Part shown: positions 24,901-32,294 of the stretch, in pieces
Layout: every line of letters starts with the position of its first letter
Position numbering within the stretch: position 1 is the stretch's first letter
From: a virus
Virus record (IMG/VR): IMGVR_UViG_3300029911_000077
Location: 1-40,880 of that record
DNA: 40,880 nucleotides
Strand: one strand, 5' to 3'
Made by a program: the position numbers and the translations under genes
The notes under the pieces: generated by a model
Told to the model about the DNA's origin: nothing
Database searches by the model: none
Seen by the model: only the letters and a program-made list of their open reading frames with translations

Positions 24901-25057
24901 TGCTGAGATCGACCGCGCCAGCGCCAGCCTTTTCCGCGCCCTGCGCAATCGCTCCACCGAAGGATGACGGATTGGCCTCGATGTGCTGGTAGTCGTCGGG
25001 CGGACGGGCATCCGGCTGAACGTCGTCCGCGCCTCCGGCGTAAGGGACTTGGGCCAT
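21956..25057 (-). CDS. Internal virion protein with SGNH/GDSL-like and lytic transglycosylase domains
   Basis: 1033 residues from ATG 25057 (TGATG overlap). Residues 1-300 are helical and rich in Gln/Ala/Asp, typical of ejected core proteins. Residues about 325-460 look like an SGNH hydrolase: G332-DSL (Ser334), a glycine-containing KVGRTPQQV segment, STGLSN with Asn383, and DRVH with Asp448 and His451. Residues about 475-600 are an SLT lytic transglycosylase: catalytic Glu485 in GQESGGG, then GDMQIIPDTF and VAVAYFSGEGN. The C-terminal 400 residues are helical. Position matches T7 gp15/gp16. It probably opens peptidoglycan during DNA ejection, and the SGNH domain may remove acyl groups from envelope glycans. 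The transglycosylase is secure; the SGNH call is moderate. Confidence 0.85.
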   Translation of the reverse strand: MAQVPYAGGADDVQPDARPPDDYQHIEANPSSFGGAIAQGAEKAGAGAVDLSKFWGHVQADDASNNAQKEASDFAEHIRSLQGQDALDAQKSANTTLDSIYAKYRNQLGTPDQQHFFDNQNRPFFDRYIRGQLNTTFIDAGRQFATKTADAGIEVAHSMAATAGSDGNWATVEVSYHKALSGEIKKLQSAGMEADPDSIAAAKDKAALVYKSGLEGMATKDPDGAFAKLDDPKLKTALGSNYDATAKSVRDSVARSYISKADTIEVNDPTKAEAFVRANEAKFGVAFGAALDKAHQAADRAVGKGGGNASWDAAGSGPPKTTPVSSNAQVYGDSLGEGVKTAYGLSGDTKVGRTPQQVYDVLHALPDGSLAGKPVVISTGLSNSPKDVGYAFSQISEAIKKGAKPSDITVMGVGDRADFAGLNDRIKKFANETGAKFQPVDPSKLSPDRVHPASYSGLLGDVAPAAASGKKYSGDDLYPAFHGQESGGGKNTTTSVDNAHGDMQIIPDTFNRFAKPGETIDNPEDNKRVGHRILEYYSQKYNGDAARVAVAYFSGEGNVAPPGSATPWKENRHDGQGTFVSQYVNGILGRLGAPGVAATTQPLGHGSLSASGTMARPGWEDAAPSAEPESLETVKPTDAALTTSPPAALTPPAPPQTPEDVVNAIYDRQSAAMQHLQGMGLTPEQMIEGERQITQRAAFEIAAAGEQQRAVAAREKEATDDVLGTARKESYTAAYAKLNALMADPRRPLSEKAFDTLSDVLERRSGNPNPISYGSEYADALKNIVEPKSETDRISDPRDILKMEADGKLTAKGSDHLLGVLDKTKKSTSELGMQQREAGVLSYAKDYLDKSVNEPYYQVKDPEGKGIYELKFLNMFYGQLDDWRNANKNMADFPLFDQKKLDQMLTILRPRAKINEFQIGAGGQEAPDAPLPPPPANVAPAAWQSYVTKPPSVGGKPITHTQWANVLSILSESPTNATMQYFDKHFGPAGFSAERTVRDLRGSLVGKPENVGNEPPKQDALAPVFNTTMGISP

Positions 25058-25638
25058 CAGATACCAACCCCGCCACTCGCGACATAATCAGAGCCAATAG
25101 CGCCGTTCGCCGCCGGGGCCGCCGCGCCAGTCCAGTTCAGCCCCTTGAAGCCGATGGCTGACGCGCCGGACAACATGCTTCCGGTAGCGCCTATCGCCGC
25201 CCCGATGGGAGCTTCGGCCGCTGTCGCCTGGTCGAGCCCGGCCTGCGCCTCGAAGCCGGTCGCCTGGGTCTGATAGCCATAGGCCTGCAGCTCGGCGTTG
25301 TTCGCTATGGTCTCCTGGTCCAACTGGCCCTTCTCGCGCGTCCCGGATTCGACATCTTTCGCCGAGCCGGTATTCACGTCCACGTTGTTCGCGGCGAGCG
25401 CCGTCTTGACCATGCCGCCCTCCTCGGCGGCTTTCAGTCCGGCCTGCTCCTGCTTCGCCTGCCCGGCTTGCAGCGCGTAGGTGGCGTTCTGCTTGGCGAT
25501 CTGCGCGTTGTTCTGCGCCACCTGCGCCTGGTAGGACGCGGCGTTGCCTGCCGCGATACCGCCCAGCACCGAGCCGCCGGCCGAGACGGCGGTTCCGATC
25601 AAGCCCAGAACCGGGGCGGCGGCAGCGAGGATCGCCAT
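25057..25638 (-). CDS. Internal virion protein, T7 gp14-like
   Basis: 193 residues from ATG 25638, immediately after the upstream stop, with GGAGG 8 bases upstream. The N-terminus is a hydrophobic Gly/Ala segment (VLGLIGTAVSAGGSVLGGIAAG), followed by a long Gln/Ala/Asn-rich helix (QAQVAQNNAQIAKQNATYAL) and a second Gly/Ala-rich stretch. Length (T7 gp14 is 196) and topology match internal virion protein B, which inserts in the outer membrane during ejection. Gene order (gp13-like, this, transglycosylase) agrees. Sequence identity to T7 is not claimed. Confidence 0.75.
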   Translation of the reverse strand: MAILAAAAPVLGLIGTAVSAGGSVLGGIAAGNAASYQAQVAQNNAQIAKQNATYALQAGQAKQEQAGLKAAEEGGMVKTALAANNVDVNTGSAKDVESGTREKGQLDQETIANNAELQAYGYQTQATGFEAQAGLDQATAAEAPIGAAIGATGSMLSGASAIGFKGLNWTGAAAPAANGAIGSDYVASGGVGI

Positions 25639-26178
25639 TCAGTCCGCCTCCGATCGATAGGCCATCGGGATCATGAAGCTGGTCCCTACTGTAATTCTCA
25701 AATCAGCATTACCCGCGATTTCGCGCGCGAGCAATTGCCGACCCTCGCGGGTTTCCGCCGGGCCTTCCCAAAGACAGCCGATAGCTTGAAAGCCGAGAAA
25801 GATCGCCAGCCGCAGCGACGCCTCGTCGCCCTCGAAGATCGACGCGCGCAGTTCGCGCCGGGTTCGCATCAGTCCGGCAATCTGGCGGCGCGCTTCGACG
25901 ATCACAGCTTTGGGATGGCGGGTCGCTTCCTCGGACAGCGCCAGCCAGACCATGCCCTCACCGTTCATCAGCGTGCCGGTCACGCCGCCGACCGCCGCCA
26001 CTTTGCCGTCGATCAGCCACGCCTTGCGAAAAGCGGATTGCTCAAAGCAGTCGATCAATTCGTGGTGCGGCTTCGCGGCGGCGGTCAGCAGCGCCGCGAG
26101 ATAGTCTCGGCGCATCACGCGCGCCATCTGCCCGCAATGAAACCGCTTGGCCTCCACGATCTCGAAGCGCGGGGTCAT
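25639..26178 (-). CDS. GNAT-fold protein, T7 gp13-like
   Basis: 179 residues; ATG 26178 overlaps the upstream stop (ATGA). The order of elements resembles a GNAT N-acetyltransferase: N-terminal helix (MARVMRRDYLAALLTAAA), strand pair (AWLIDGKVAAVGGVTG), strand (MVWLALS), helix (AVIVEARRQIAGLMRTRRELRASIFEGDEAS) and an L-x-x-FLGF-x-AIG ending typical of GNATs. The classic Q/R-x-x-G-x-A acetyl-CoA loop is not visible, so catalysis is uncertain. Many podoviruses have a GNAT-like gp13 homologue between tail tubular protein B and the internal core proteins, as here. It may be a morphogenesis factor. Confidence 0.65.
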   Translation of the reverse strand: MTPRFEIVEAKRFHCGQMARVMRRDYLAALLTAAAKPHHELIDCFEQSAFRKAWLIDGKVAAVGGVTGTLMNGEGMVWLALSEEATRHPKAVIVEARRQIAGLMRTRRELRASIFEGDEASLRLAIFLGFQAIGCLWEGPAETREGRQLLAREIAGNADLRITVGTSFMIPMAYRSEAD

Positions 26179-29100
26179 TGGCCGCCTCCGCCGCGCTTCT
26201 GCGGAGCTTGCATTTGCGGCGTGTCGCCGCTCAAGAGTTCACTGTAAATCGCCACCACGTTCGCAGGCAGAGGGTTGTCCTGCTGAATCGCAAGCTGTCC
26301 TGGCGTGACCGTGCCGCCCGCGAGCGCCGTCCGCACGTCGCCTGTGCGCAACGGCGTGCAAAGCGCGTTGTAGGGAACCGGCGGGAAATTCGGCGTTCCT
26401 GGCCCGCTATCTGGCAATGGGTTCATGTCCTTCCACGGCACGGCGATCTGCGGCGGGCTCAACGACGATCCGTCGCGCTGGTTCGAGCCGACCTTCACGC
26501 CGCGCGAGGCGTCGAGCCGCAACGTCGTCGCGGTCAATTTCTTGCGCTGGCCCTGCACCGTCGGAGCGCCGGTGTCGACAGGCACGTCCTGCGCCTGCGC
26601 CTGGAAACCGAGGCCCACCACGATGGCGGAGGCCGGCGTCGCCAGCGTGATTGTACCTACCGCGCTAACCACCGTAGGCGGAATCACGTTGCCGTCGGCG
26701 AGCCCCGTCACGGTTGCGCCCACCAAGTGCCGCATCCCACTGACGGTCGATGTCGGCGTCGTCTTGGTCCACTGGCCGGAAAGTATCGGCGCGAGCGGGC
26801 CGCCGGACGCGGATGTCACATCGACGAATGGGACGAGGACGTTCGCGATAACCTGTGTCGAGGACTGAAAGGCTGTGATGACCGCGATACCGCCGGCCGC
26901 GCGAACGACGGACCCAATGTCGGCGTTCGAGAATACAGGGGCTGACGCATTCAGCGTCGTGGCGTTGTTCAGAATCAGCCGTGCGCTCGCGCCGGAGCCG
27001 CCCGCGCTGCCGGCGGGATCATTGATAATGAGCAACGGTTGCGTATAGGCCGCGCCTTGGCTGACCGGGAACGAAACGCCCGTAAGCGCCCCCCCGGCGA
27101 ACGTCAGCACAGGAACGGCTCCCGCGCCTGGCCCCTCAAACTGATCCACCACCGTCCCGGTTGTGGCCGCCGAATAGCCGGAGCCGCCGACGATCCGCGT
27201 TGCGCCAGTCAAGCTCCCGAGCCCCATCGGCGAGCTAACGGTCAGTGTCGCAGCCGGCTCCGGTTGCGGATAGGAGAGGCCGCAATCGACAGCCCAGACC
27301 GATTCAGCCGTTGACCAGATGCGATTGTCCATGCGCTCGATCATGTAGGCTGTGTTCGCGGCGATCGTGCGCTTGGTCGCGAAATAGGCCGCGTTGACCG
27401 GCGGTTCGAGCACCGAGCAACAGCCGACGAACTGACCCTGCGTGTCGTGCCGCGCCCAGCCCTGCACCTTCTGCGTCTTGTAATAGGTGAGCGACAATAA
27501 GGCGCCATCGCTCCGCGCAGACCAGATAAGCCGGTAAGGCTTCTCGCAATAGGCGTTTGCGACGACGCTGTACCCCGAAAACAAGTGGGCGGACACGTCG
27601 GTCAGGTCTATCGGCTCCGACAGCGCGTATAGCTGATATGGCAAATCGTAATAATAGACGTTGTTCGGATCGACATAGAGCACATCGAAATTGATGAGAA
27701 GAGGCTGAATCAGTGGCGACGAGCCGGTGAACGCCTGCGGCACGTCGTTCTGGTTCGAGGGAGAGATCGGCTGCACATTCGTCGCAAACGAGCCAGAGCC
27801 AACCAGCATCCAGGCGCGCAACCCGGTCATCACGAGCAGGCCGCCCGAAGTCTGGATCATCCATTGCACGCCATTGACTTGCACTGCCCACGGAGAACCA
27901 GTGACGGCGTCCGAGGCGATGGTCGGATTGCGCACATCAAAATTAGTGAACGCACCCGGCTGCGAAAAGAAATAAGTGTCAGGGTTGTTCAACGTATTTG
28001 CGTAGCCGCGCCGCTCTTGGAAATAGGCAGGCAAAGATGGGTATGTGCCGGACTGCGGTCCTACTTGAAGCGTCAGCGCGGCTCCTGTTCCGTCTCCGGT
28101 GACGCTGATCGTGTCGCCGGCGTTATAATTCATGCCTTCGTCCTGAACGATGGCCCCGGTCACGCCGCCGTTGGATATGATCGCGCTGAGATTGCCTCCT
28201 GTCCCTGTCGCCGACGTAATACTTAACGTCGCTGTCGTATATCCGGTCCCGGTGGAAACCGCCGTCGCGCCAGTGATGACGCCGCGCGCGAATGGGTTCG
28301 CGTGCGTCGGGGGGGATTGCGAGAAGTCCGCCGTGATGTTGCTATCAACAAAAGAATTTCCGTAAGTGAAACCCGCATACCCAAATTGTGCGCCAGACTG
28401 GACGGGGGCTCCGTACCCCGGCAGCGCCTTGTAGACATAATATTCTTGCACGCCCGCAACCGGAGTCCAAGAAACCGTAATCGACCCAGCCGTCGAAGCG
28501 ACGTCTACCGCATTCGAGATTTTTGCTATCGGCGACGCGATGCTCTCTGTTCCGTCGGCTGGATTGATCGACGTGACGACATATTCGTAATTGACGCTCC
28601 CCGCAGCCGTGTAAACCCCCGATGTTGTCGCGGGCGGCAGAACAGAAGGCGCGGGAACGGTTGGAGAAAACGACCAATTCGTGTCCGAATTTCGCGTCAG
28701 GTCTTGAGGGACGTATTCCGTCGCGGTTGCTGTGTTCACGCAGCAGATCGACATGGCGTCCGCAGACTCAACGATTTTCAAGTAGGGAAGATCAGTCTCG
28801 GCGTAAGGCGTCGCCAACGTGTAAATGCGCGAGACGGTCCCGCCGCCAGTATAAGCGGCGAAAGACGTGGCGTCGACGGGGTTGCCGAAAACGTCGTAGA
28901 TCGTCAAAACATTCGAGACGATAGAATTAATGACGAAGGTCTCTCCATTGAACGGCGTCGCTCCCCCAACGCCAGAAATATAAATCCAATCTCCCGCGTT
29001 CAACGGCGGCGGAACCGACGTCGATGTTAGGTTGAACTTGGCGCCAACGCCGGAACCGCTAGTCGACGCCTGACTCACGGGATTGGTCGGCAGCGTCGAG

Positions 29101-30104
29101 TATTGTCCCGCGTTAGAAACGTAAACCGTGTTCGGCGCAAAAACGCCGGAGCAAACCAACCCGGTCCCACTTCCGCTCGTCGAGGCCTGCGTCAGCGCCC
29201 CAGCGGCGGGGTTCACCGTGTATGCGCCGCCTGATGTCACACTGATTGCATTGGCTCCCATTAGGATGCTGACGGTAGCTCCGGTTAACCCTCCTCCGGT
29301 GACAGGCTCGGCAGTCAACAAGGCTGGGTTGGTTGTGTAGCTGCCGGCCACAAGCACAGAATTGATGGAAGAAATAGCGCCACCACCGCTGACCGTTACA
29401 GAAAGCTGAAATCGCGTTCCTGTTCCCGTGGTCCCGGTGACAATCTGAGTCCCCGGCGTCCCACCCGATCCCGCCGCGACTACCGTCGGCGTTCCCGAAA
29501 CCTGCGTCGCCGCGATGGCTCCGCCCGCAGCGGATGAGTGCGTGCCGCCAGCGAAAACGACGGTATCGCCGGGGACGTATCCATGGCCGGGCGTCGAAGG
29601 ATAGGCGGACGAGACCGCCGTATTGGTCACGTTCACCACCGCCTGCGTTACATAGGTTCCGCCCGCGAGCGTGATCGTTTCGCCTGTGTTGTAGGAAACG
29701 ACGACACCAGCATTCAAAGCCGTCGCAGTCGATACGCCAAGAACATTATTGACGGTAATGGTCGCTGGATTGGCTAACGAAATGGCGGATATGCCAACAG
29801 GGACTTCGGTAACGAATGCCCCATTCGAAACGGCCCGCATGTAAAAGTTGCCAAATTCCAGCCCGAGGCCTTGATTATTCGAGAACTGAAACTCAATCAG
29901 TCGTGGCGGATAGCCGCGGCCCGTCTGCTTCGAGTATCCAACGAACGCCGTTCCAGCGCGGCTGCTGATGCCGCCGACGTAAGACACAAAGAAATTGCGG
30001 CACGTCGAGAGCGCCGAGTGATAGCGATCCACGTCCTGCCGGCCCATCATGGCCGGGGATATTTCTCCTGTCGTGAATGCGTTTTTACTTATTGCGACAG
30101 CCAT
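26175..30104 (-). CDS. Tail tubular protein B-like (gp12-type nozzle), enlarged
   Basis: 1309 residues. ATG 30104 is chosen because it overlaps the upstream stop (TGATG) and starts the conserved N-terminus: KNAFTTGEISPAMMGRQDVD, then RYHSALSTCRNFFV and GGISSRAGTAFVG. This matches the start of gp12-type nozzle proteins ('GELSP-L-GR-D---Y-----C-N--V-P-GG---R-GT-FV'). Residues about 100-400 and 1010-1100 are Gly/Thr/Ser-rich beta repeats with TSGSGTG-type motifs not expected in the core family (T7 gp12 is 794 residues). Family elements return in the second half (a GLRAWMLVGSGSFA segment and a YPPQ-like YAYC-KPYRLIWSARSDG segment). The extra beta repeats are probably insertions on the tail surface. 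Confidence 0.85.
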   Translation of the reverse strand: MAVAISKNAFTTGEISPAMMGRQDVDRYHSALSTCRNFFVSYVGGISSRAGTAFVGYSKQTGRGYPPRLIEFQFSNNQGLGLEFGNFYMRAVSNGAFVTEVPVGISAISLANPATITVNNVLGVSTATALNAGVVVSYNTGETITLAGGTYVTQAVVNVTNTAVSSAYPSTPGHGYVPGDTVVFAGGTHSSAAGGAIAATQVSGTPTVVAAGSGGTPGTQIVTGTTGTGTRFQLSVTVSGGGAISSINSVLVAGSYTTNPALLTAEPVTGGGLTGATVSILMGANAISVTSGGAYTVNPAAGALTQASTSGSGTGLVCSGVFAPNTVYVSNAGQYSTLPTNPVSQASTSGSGVGAKFNLTSTSVPPPLNAGDWIYISGVGGATPFNGETFVINSIVSNVLTIYDVFGNPVDATSFAAYTGGGTVSRIYTLATPYAETDLPYLKIVESADAMSICCVNTATATEYVPQDLTRNSDTNWSFSPTVPAPSVLPPATTSGVYTAAGSVNYEYVVTSINPADGTESIASPIAKISNAVDVASTAGSITVSWTPVAGVQEYYVYKALPGYGAPVQSGAQFGYAGFTYGNSFVDSNITADFSQSPPTHANPFARGVITGATAVSTGTGYTTATLSITSATGTGGNLSAIISNGGVTGAIVQDEGMNYNAGDTISVTGDGTGAALTLQVGPQSGTYPSLPAYFQERRGYANTLNNPDTYFFSQPGAFTNFDVRNPTIASDAVTGSPWAVQVNGVQWMIQTSGGLLVMTGLRAWMLVGSGSFATNVQPISPSNQNDVPQAFTGSSPLIQPLLINFDVLYVDPNNVYYYDLPYQLYALSEPIDLTDVSAHLFSGYSVVANAYCEKPYRLIWSARSDGALLSLTYYKTQKVQGWARHDTQGQFVGCCSVLEPPVNAAYFATKRTIAANTAYMIERMDNRIWSTAESVWAVDCGLSYPQPEPAATLTVSSPMGLGSLTGATRIVGGSGYSAATTGTVVDQFEGPGAGAVPVLTFAGGALTGVSFPVSQGAAYTQPLLIINDPAGSAGGSGASARLILNNATTLNASAPVFSNADIGSVVRAAGGIAVITAFQSSTQVIANVLVPFVDVTSASGGPLAPILSGQWTKTTPTSTVSGMRHLVGATVTGLADGNVIPPTVVSAVGTITLATPASAIVVGLGFQAQAQDVPVDTGAPTVQGQRKKLTATTLRLDASRGVKVGSNQRDGSSLSPPQIAVPWKDMNPLPDSGPGTPNFPPVPYNALCTPLRTGDVRTALAGGTVTPGQLAIQQDNPLPANVVAIYSELLSGDTPQMQAPQKRGGGGQ

Positions 30105-31012
30105 CAGTAAGCACTCGTGTTCCCTACCCCACAGCACGCATCGCAGCCGCTGTAGAGCATCCCATAGCCGCCGTCGCCGAGCGCGCCGATAGCTTGACTG
30201 TAACCGCCCATGTAGCCGCCGCCGACATTGCGAAAGCGCATCCAGTCAGGAACGAAATCGCTGTTGTGCCACCCTTCATTTCCATCGGTAACGCGCGCCG
30301 CCATGATCTTCGCAGCCGCGATCTTCATGTTGTCCTGCCTCATCGCCATACCCATCTTAGGATTGTTCTTCCACGACCATAGCGGAAGGGCGATCTCCGA
30401 AGCGAGATAGGCGACGAACGCCGCGCGAAACTGCGCATCCCAATTCGAGGGATAATTCATCAGCGCGGTATAGACGATAGATGCGCACGGCACGTTCGTC
30501 AGGATTACGCTGCGGCCTTGCGGCGACACGCCCTGCACTTCCCACGTCAGCGCGCCAGCCTGCGCGGGATAATTCGTATCAGTGGCTTCGAGCCAGCGCG
30601 CGGGACGAAGCTGCGCGCCGGGGACCGGGCTACCGAGGCCGCCGACAAGCGGAGATGTTGGGTTCGACGGCGTAATATTGCCGGGCGGGACCACGCTATT
30701 GCCGCCCGTCGGCGACCACGGCACGAACCGCGCCTTCATGCAGTCGTTCGGATAGGCGTATTCGTAGGTCCACGGCGCTATGACCTGCGTGGGCGTGTCC
30801 GGCGTCTGACCGGAGGCGTCGGCGAGAAGCAGGAGTGGGGTTTGCTTGCGAGCAAAATTCCAATGTACAGCGCGAAGCAACTGACGAAGGCATTGGCTGT
30901 AGGCGCGCAAAAGCACCTGCGCGGGCTTCGTTCCTTCTTGCAAGTCGCCTATTGTGAAATCCAGACCTATCGCGTCAAGGGCCTGGTTCGCTACATCAGC
31001 GGGCAAGTTCAT
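30104..31012 (-). CDS. Tail tubular protein A-like, third paralogue, extended
   Basis: 302 residues from ATG 31012, four bases after the upstream stop region. It starts with LPADVANQALDAIG, followed by an R-x-Y-x-x-x-L-x-x-LLRAVHWNFA segment and WTYEYAYPNDC. These are the gp11-type features shared with the two upstream genes. The C-terminal 120 residues are an extension not in the others: a KNNPKMGMAMRQDNMKIAAAK helix and a Gly/Tyr-rich tail with cysteines (GCDACCG). It probably forms the ring between portal/neck and the gp12 nozzle. Confidence 0.75.
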   Translation of the reverse strand: MNLPADVANQALDAIGLDFTIGDLQEGTKPAQVLLRAYSQCLRQLLRAVHWNFARKQTPLLLLADASGQTPDTPTQVIAPWTYEYAYPNDCMKARFVPWSPTGGNSVVPPGNITPSNPTSPLVGGLGSPVPGAQLRPARWLEATDTNYPAQAGALTWEVQGVSPQGRSVILTNVPCASIVYTALMNYPSNWDAQFRAAFVAYLASEIALPLWSWKNNPKMGMAMRQDNMKIAAAKIMAARVTDGNEGWHNSDFVPDWMRFRNVGGGYMGGYSQAIGALGDGGYGMLYSGCDACCGVGNTSAY

Positions 31013-31015
31013 GGC

Positions 31016-31630
31016 TTACCCCTGCTCTTTCTCTGCGACGCCGAAGGCGGCTTGCTCGTCGGCGGCGAGCGGTTGCAGCGCCTTGAGACCCACCAGCACC
31101 GGCGCGAGCCGCCGCCCTAGCGCCGCCGCGAACGATTCCACGGTGTCGACATCCCATGCCGTCAGATCGGTCACTTGCGCCGTATAGACCATAATCGCGT
31201 TCGGCACATTGCACAGGATTACCTGCTGCACAGGATTGTAGGTATTGTCGTTCGCCGTGGTGTAAACGACCGGCTGCGGATCAAAGTCCATGACAAAGAT
31301 CGCTTGCGGCTTAATCGCGCGCACTTTGAGACAATCCGCAGGATAGGCGTATTCGAACAGATAGGGCAGCGCGGGATAGGCGTTCGACCACACGGCGGGC
31401 GGGATATAGCCGCCGTCCGGGGCTTGTTTTAGCAGCGTCATGGAGATCGATCGCTCGGCGAAATCGAAATCGTCTTGGCGGAGGAGTTCGTCGCGGGTCT
31501 GCGCGTAAATGCGCAAACTAACCCGCGCGGCCTCTGACCCGTCATAGAGCGAGCCAATCGGCATTTTATAGCCGATGCGCGCGAGGCTCATGTTCACGAG
31601 ATCAGCAGGCGTCTGAATCGACGAAGGCAT
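31016..31630 (-). CDS. Tail tubular protein A-like, second paralogue
   Basis: 204 residues; ATG 31630 overlaps the upstream stop (TAATG). It has TPADLVNMSLARIG, an R-IYAQTRDELLRQDDFDFAER helix and YLFEYAYPADCLKVR, which are the same landmarks as in the neighbouring genes. T7 gp11 is 196 residues, so length fits. In T7-like tails gp11 forms a ring below the portal and contacts the fibres. Confidence 0.75.
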   Translation of the reverse strand: MPSSIQTPADLVNMSLARIGYKMPIGSLYDGSEAARVSLRIYAQTRDELLRQDDFDFAERSISMTLLKQAPDGGYIPPAVWSNAYPALPYLFEYAYPADCLKVRAIKPQAIFVMDFDPQPVVYTTANDNTYNPVQQVILCNVPNAIMVYTAQVTDLTAWDVDTVESFAAALGRRLAPVLVGLKALQPLAADEQAAFGVAEKEQG

Positions 31631-32199
31631 TATCCCATCCTACCTTCGGCGATTGTCTCAAACGCGCCGCCGGAGTTCAAGTAAGATTCCGCCGTGTCAG
31701 GGCGCCCGTAGAGCGCCATCGCGACCTCGGACGCCAGCAGGCGCACCATCGCCTCCCGGAACCCAACATCCCAAGTCGCCTCACTCGGCGCGTTGTTCAC
31801 GATGGCCTGCGCTCCTGCGAGGCTCGACCAGATCACCTTGGTCTGCACGCTTGCGACCGTCGTGTTGCCGATAGACCAATTCTGCGGCAGCGGGTTATTC
31901 GGATCGGCGAGCGCGGGCGGTTGCACCTGCATCACTTCGATGGCGGCGGCCGGATAGACATATTCGTAGGCCCAACCCAACGGCGGGGGGTTGCCGGTCA
32001 GCGCCAGCGTGAACACACTGCGCGCGAAATCCCAGCCGTGCTGCTTGGCGACGGTCTGGTAGCATGGCAGGTAGAGGCGTGAGAGAGCTTGCCCGGCGGC
32101 GGACGAGTCGAACGTCGGAGCCTGGCCTAAAACGGGCGGCAAATTGTCGCCAATCAAGGCAAGCGACTGGTTTGCTACGTCGTTTGAAGTGATTCCCAT
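31630..32199 (-). CDS. Tail tubular protein A-like, first paralogue
   Basis: 189 residues from ATG 32199, preferred over ATG 32211 because GGTGG lies just upstream and the family N-terminus (GITSNDVANQSLALIGD) begins here. It then has an R-LYLPCYQTVAKQHGWDFAR helix and LGWAYEYVYPAAAIEV. Length matches T7 gp11 (196). It is the first of three tandem paralogues leading to the gp12-like gene. Confidence 0.75.
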   Translation of the reverse strand: MGITSNDVANQSLALIGDNLPPVLGQAPTFDSSAAGQALSRLYLPCYQTVAKQHGWDFARSVFTLALTGNPPPLGWAYEYVYPAAAIEVMQVQPPALADPNNPLPQNWSIGNTTVASVQTKVIWSSLAGAQAIVNNAPSEATWDVGFREAMVRLLASEVAMALYGRPDTAESYLNSGGAFETIAEGRMG

Positions 32200-32294
32200 T
32201 GTGACCACCATAGGCGCGGATAACGGTCGTCAGATGAACGCCGCGGCGTCCGCTATCTTTGGCTTGGGCACGCTATCCCCAAATGCAATTGACC
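32200..32294. other. Short intergenic region before tail tube genes
   Basis: Ninety-five bases separate the fibre stop from the first tail tubular gene, one of the larger gaps in the late cluster. It contains a small palindrome (CGCCGCGGCG-type) but no convincing -35/-10 pair for a sigma-70 promoter and no terminator with a T-run on the minus strand. A phage-specific promoter cannot be excluded. Confidence 0.3.
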
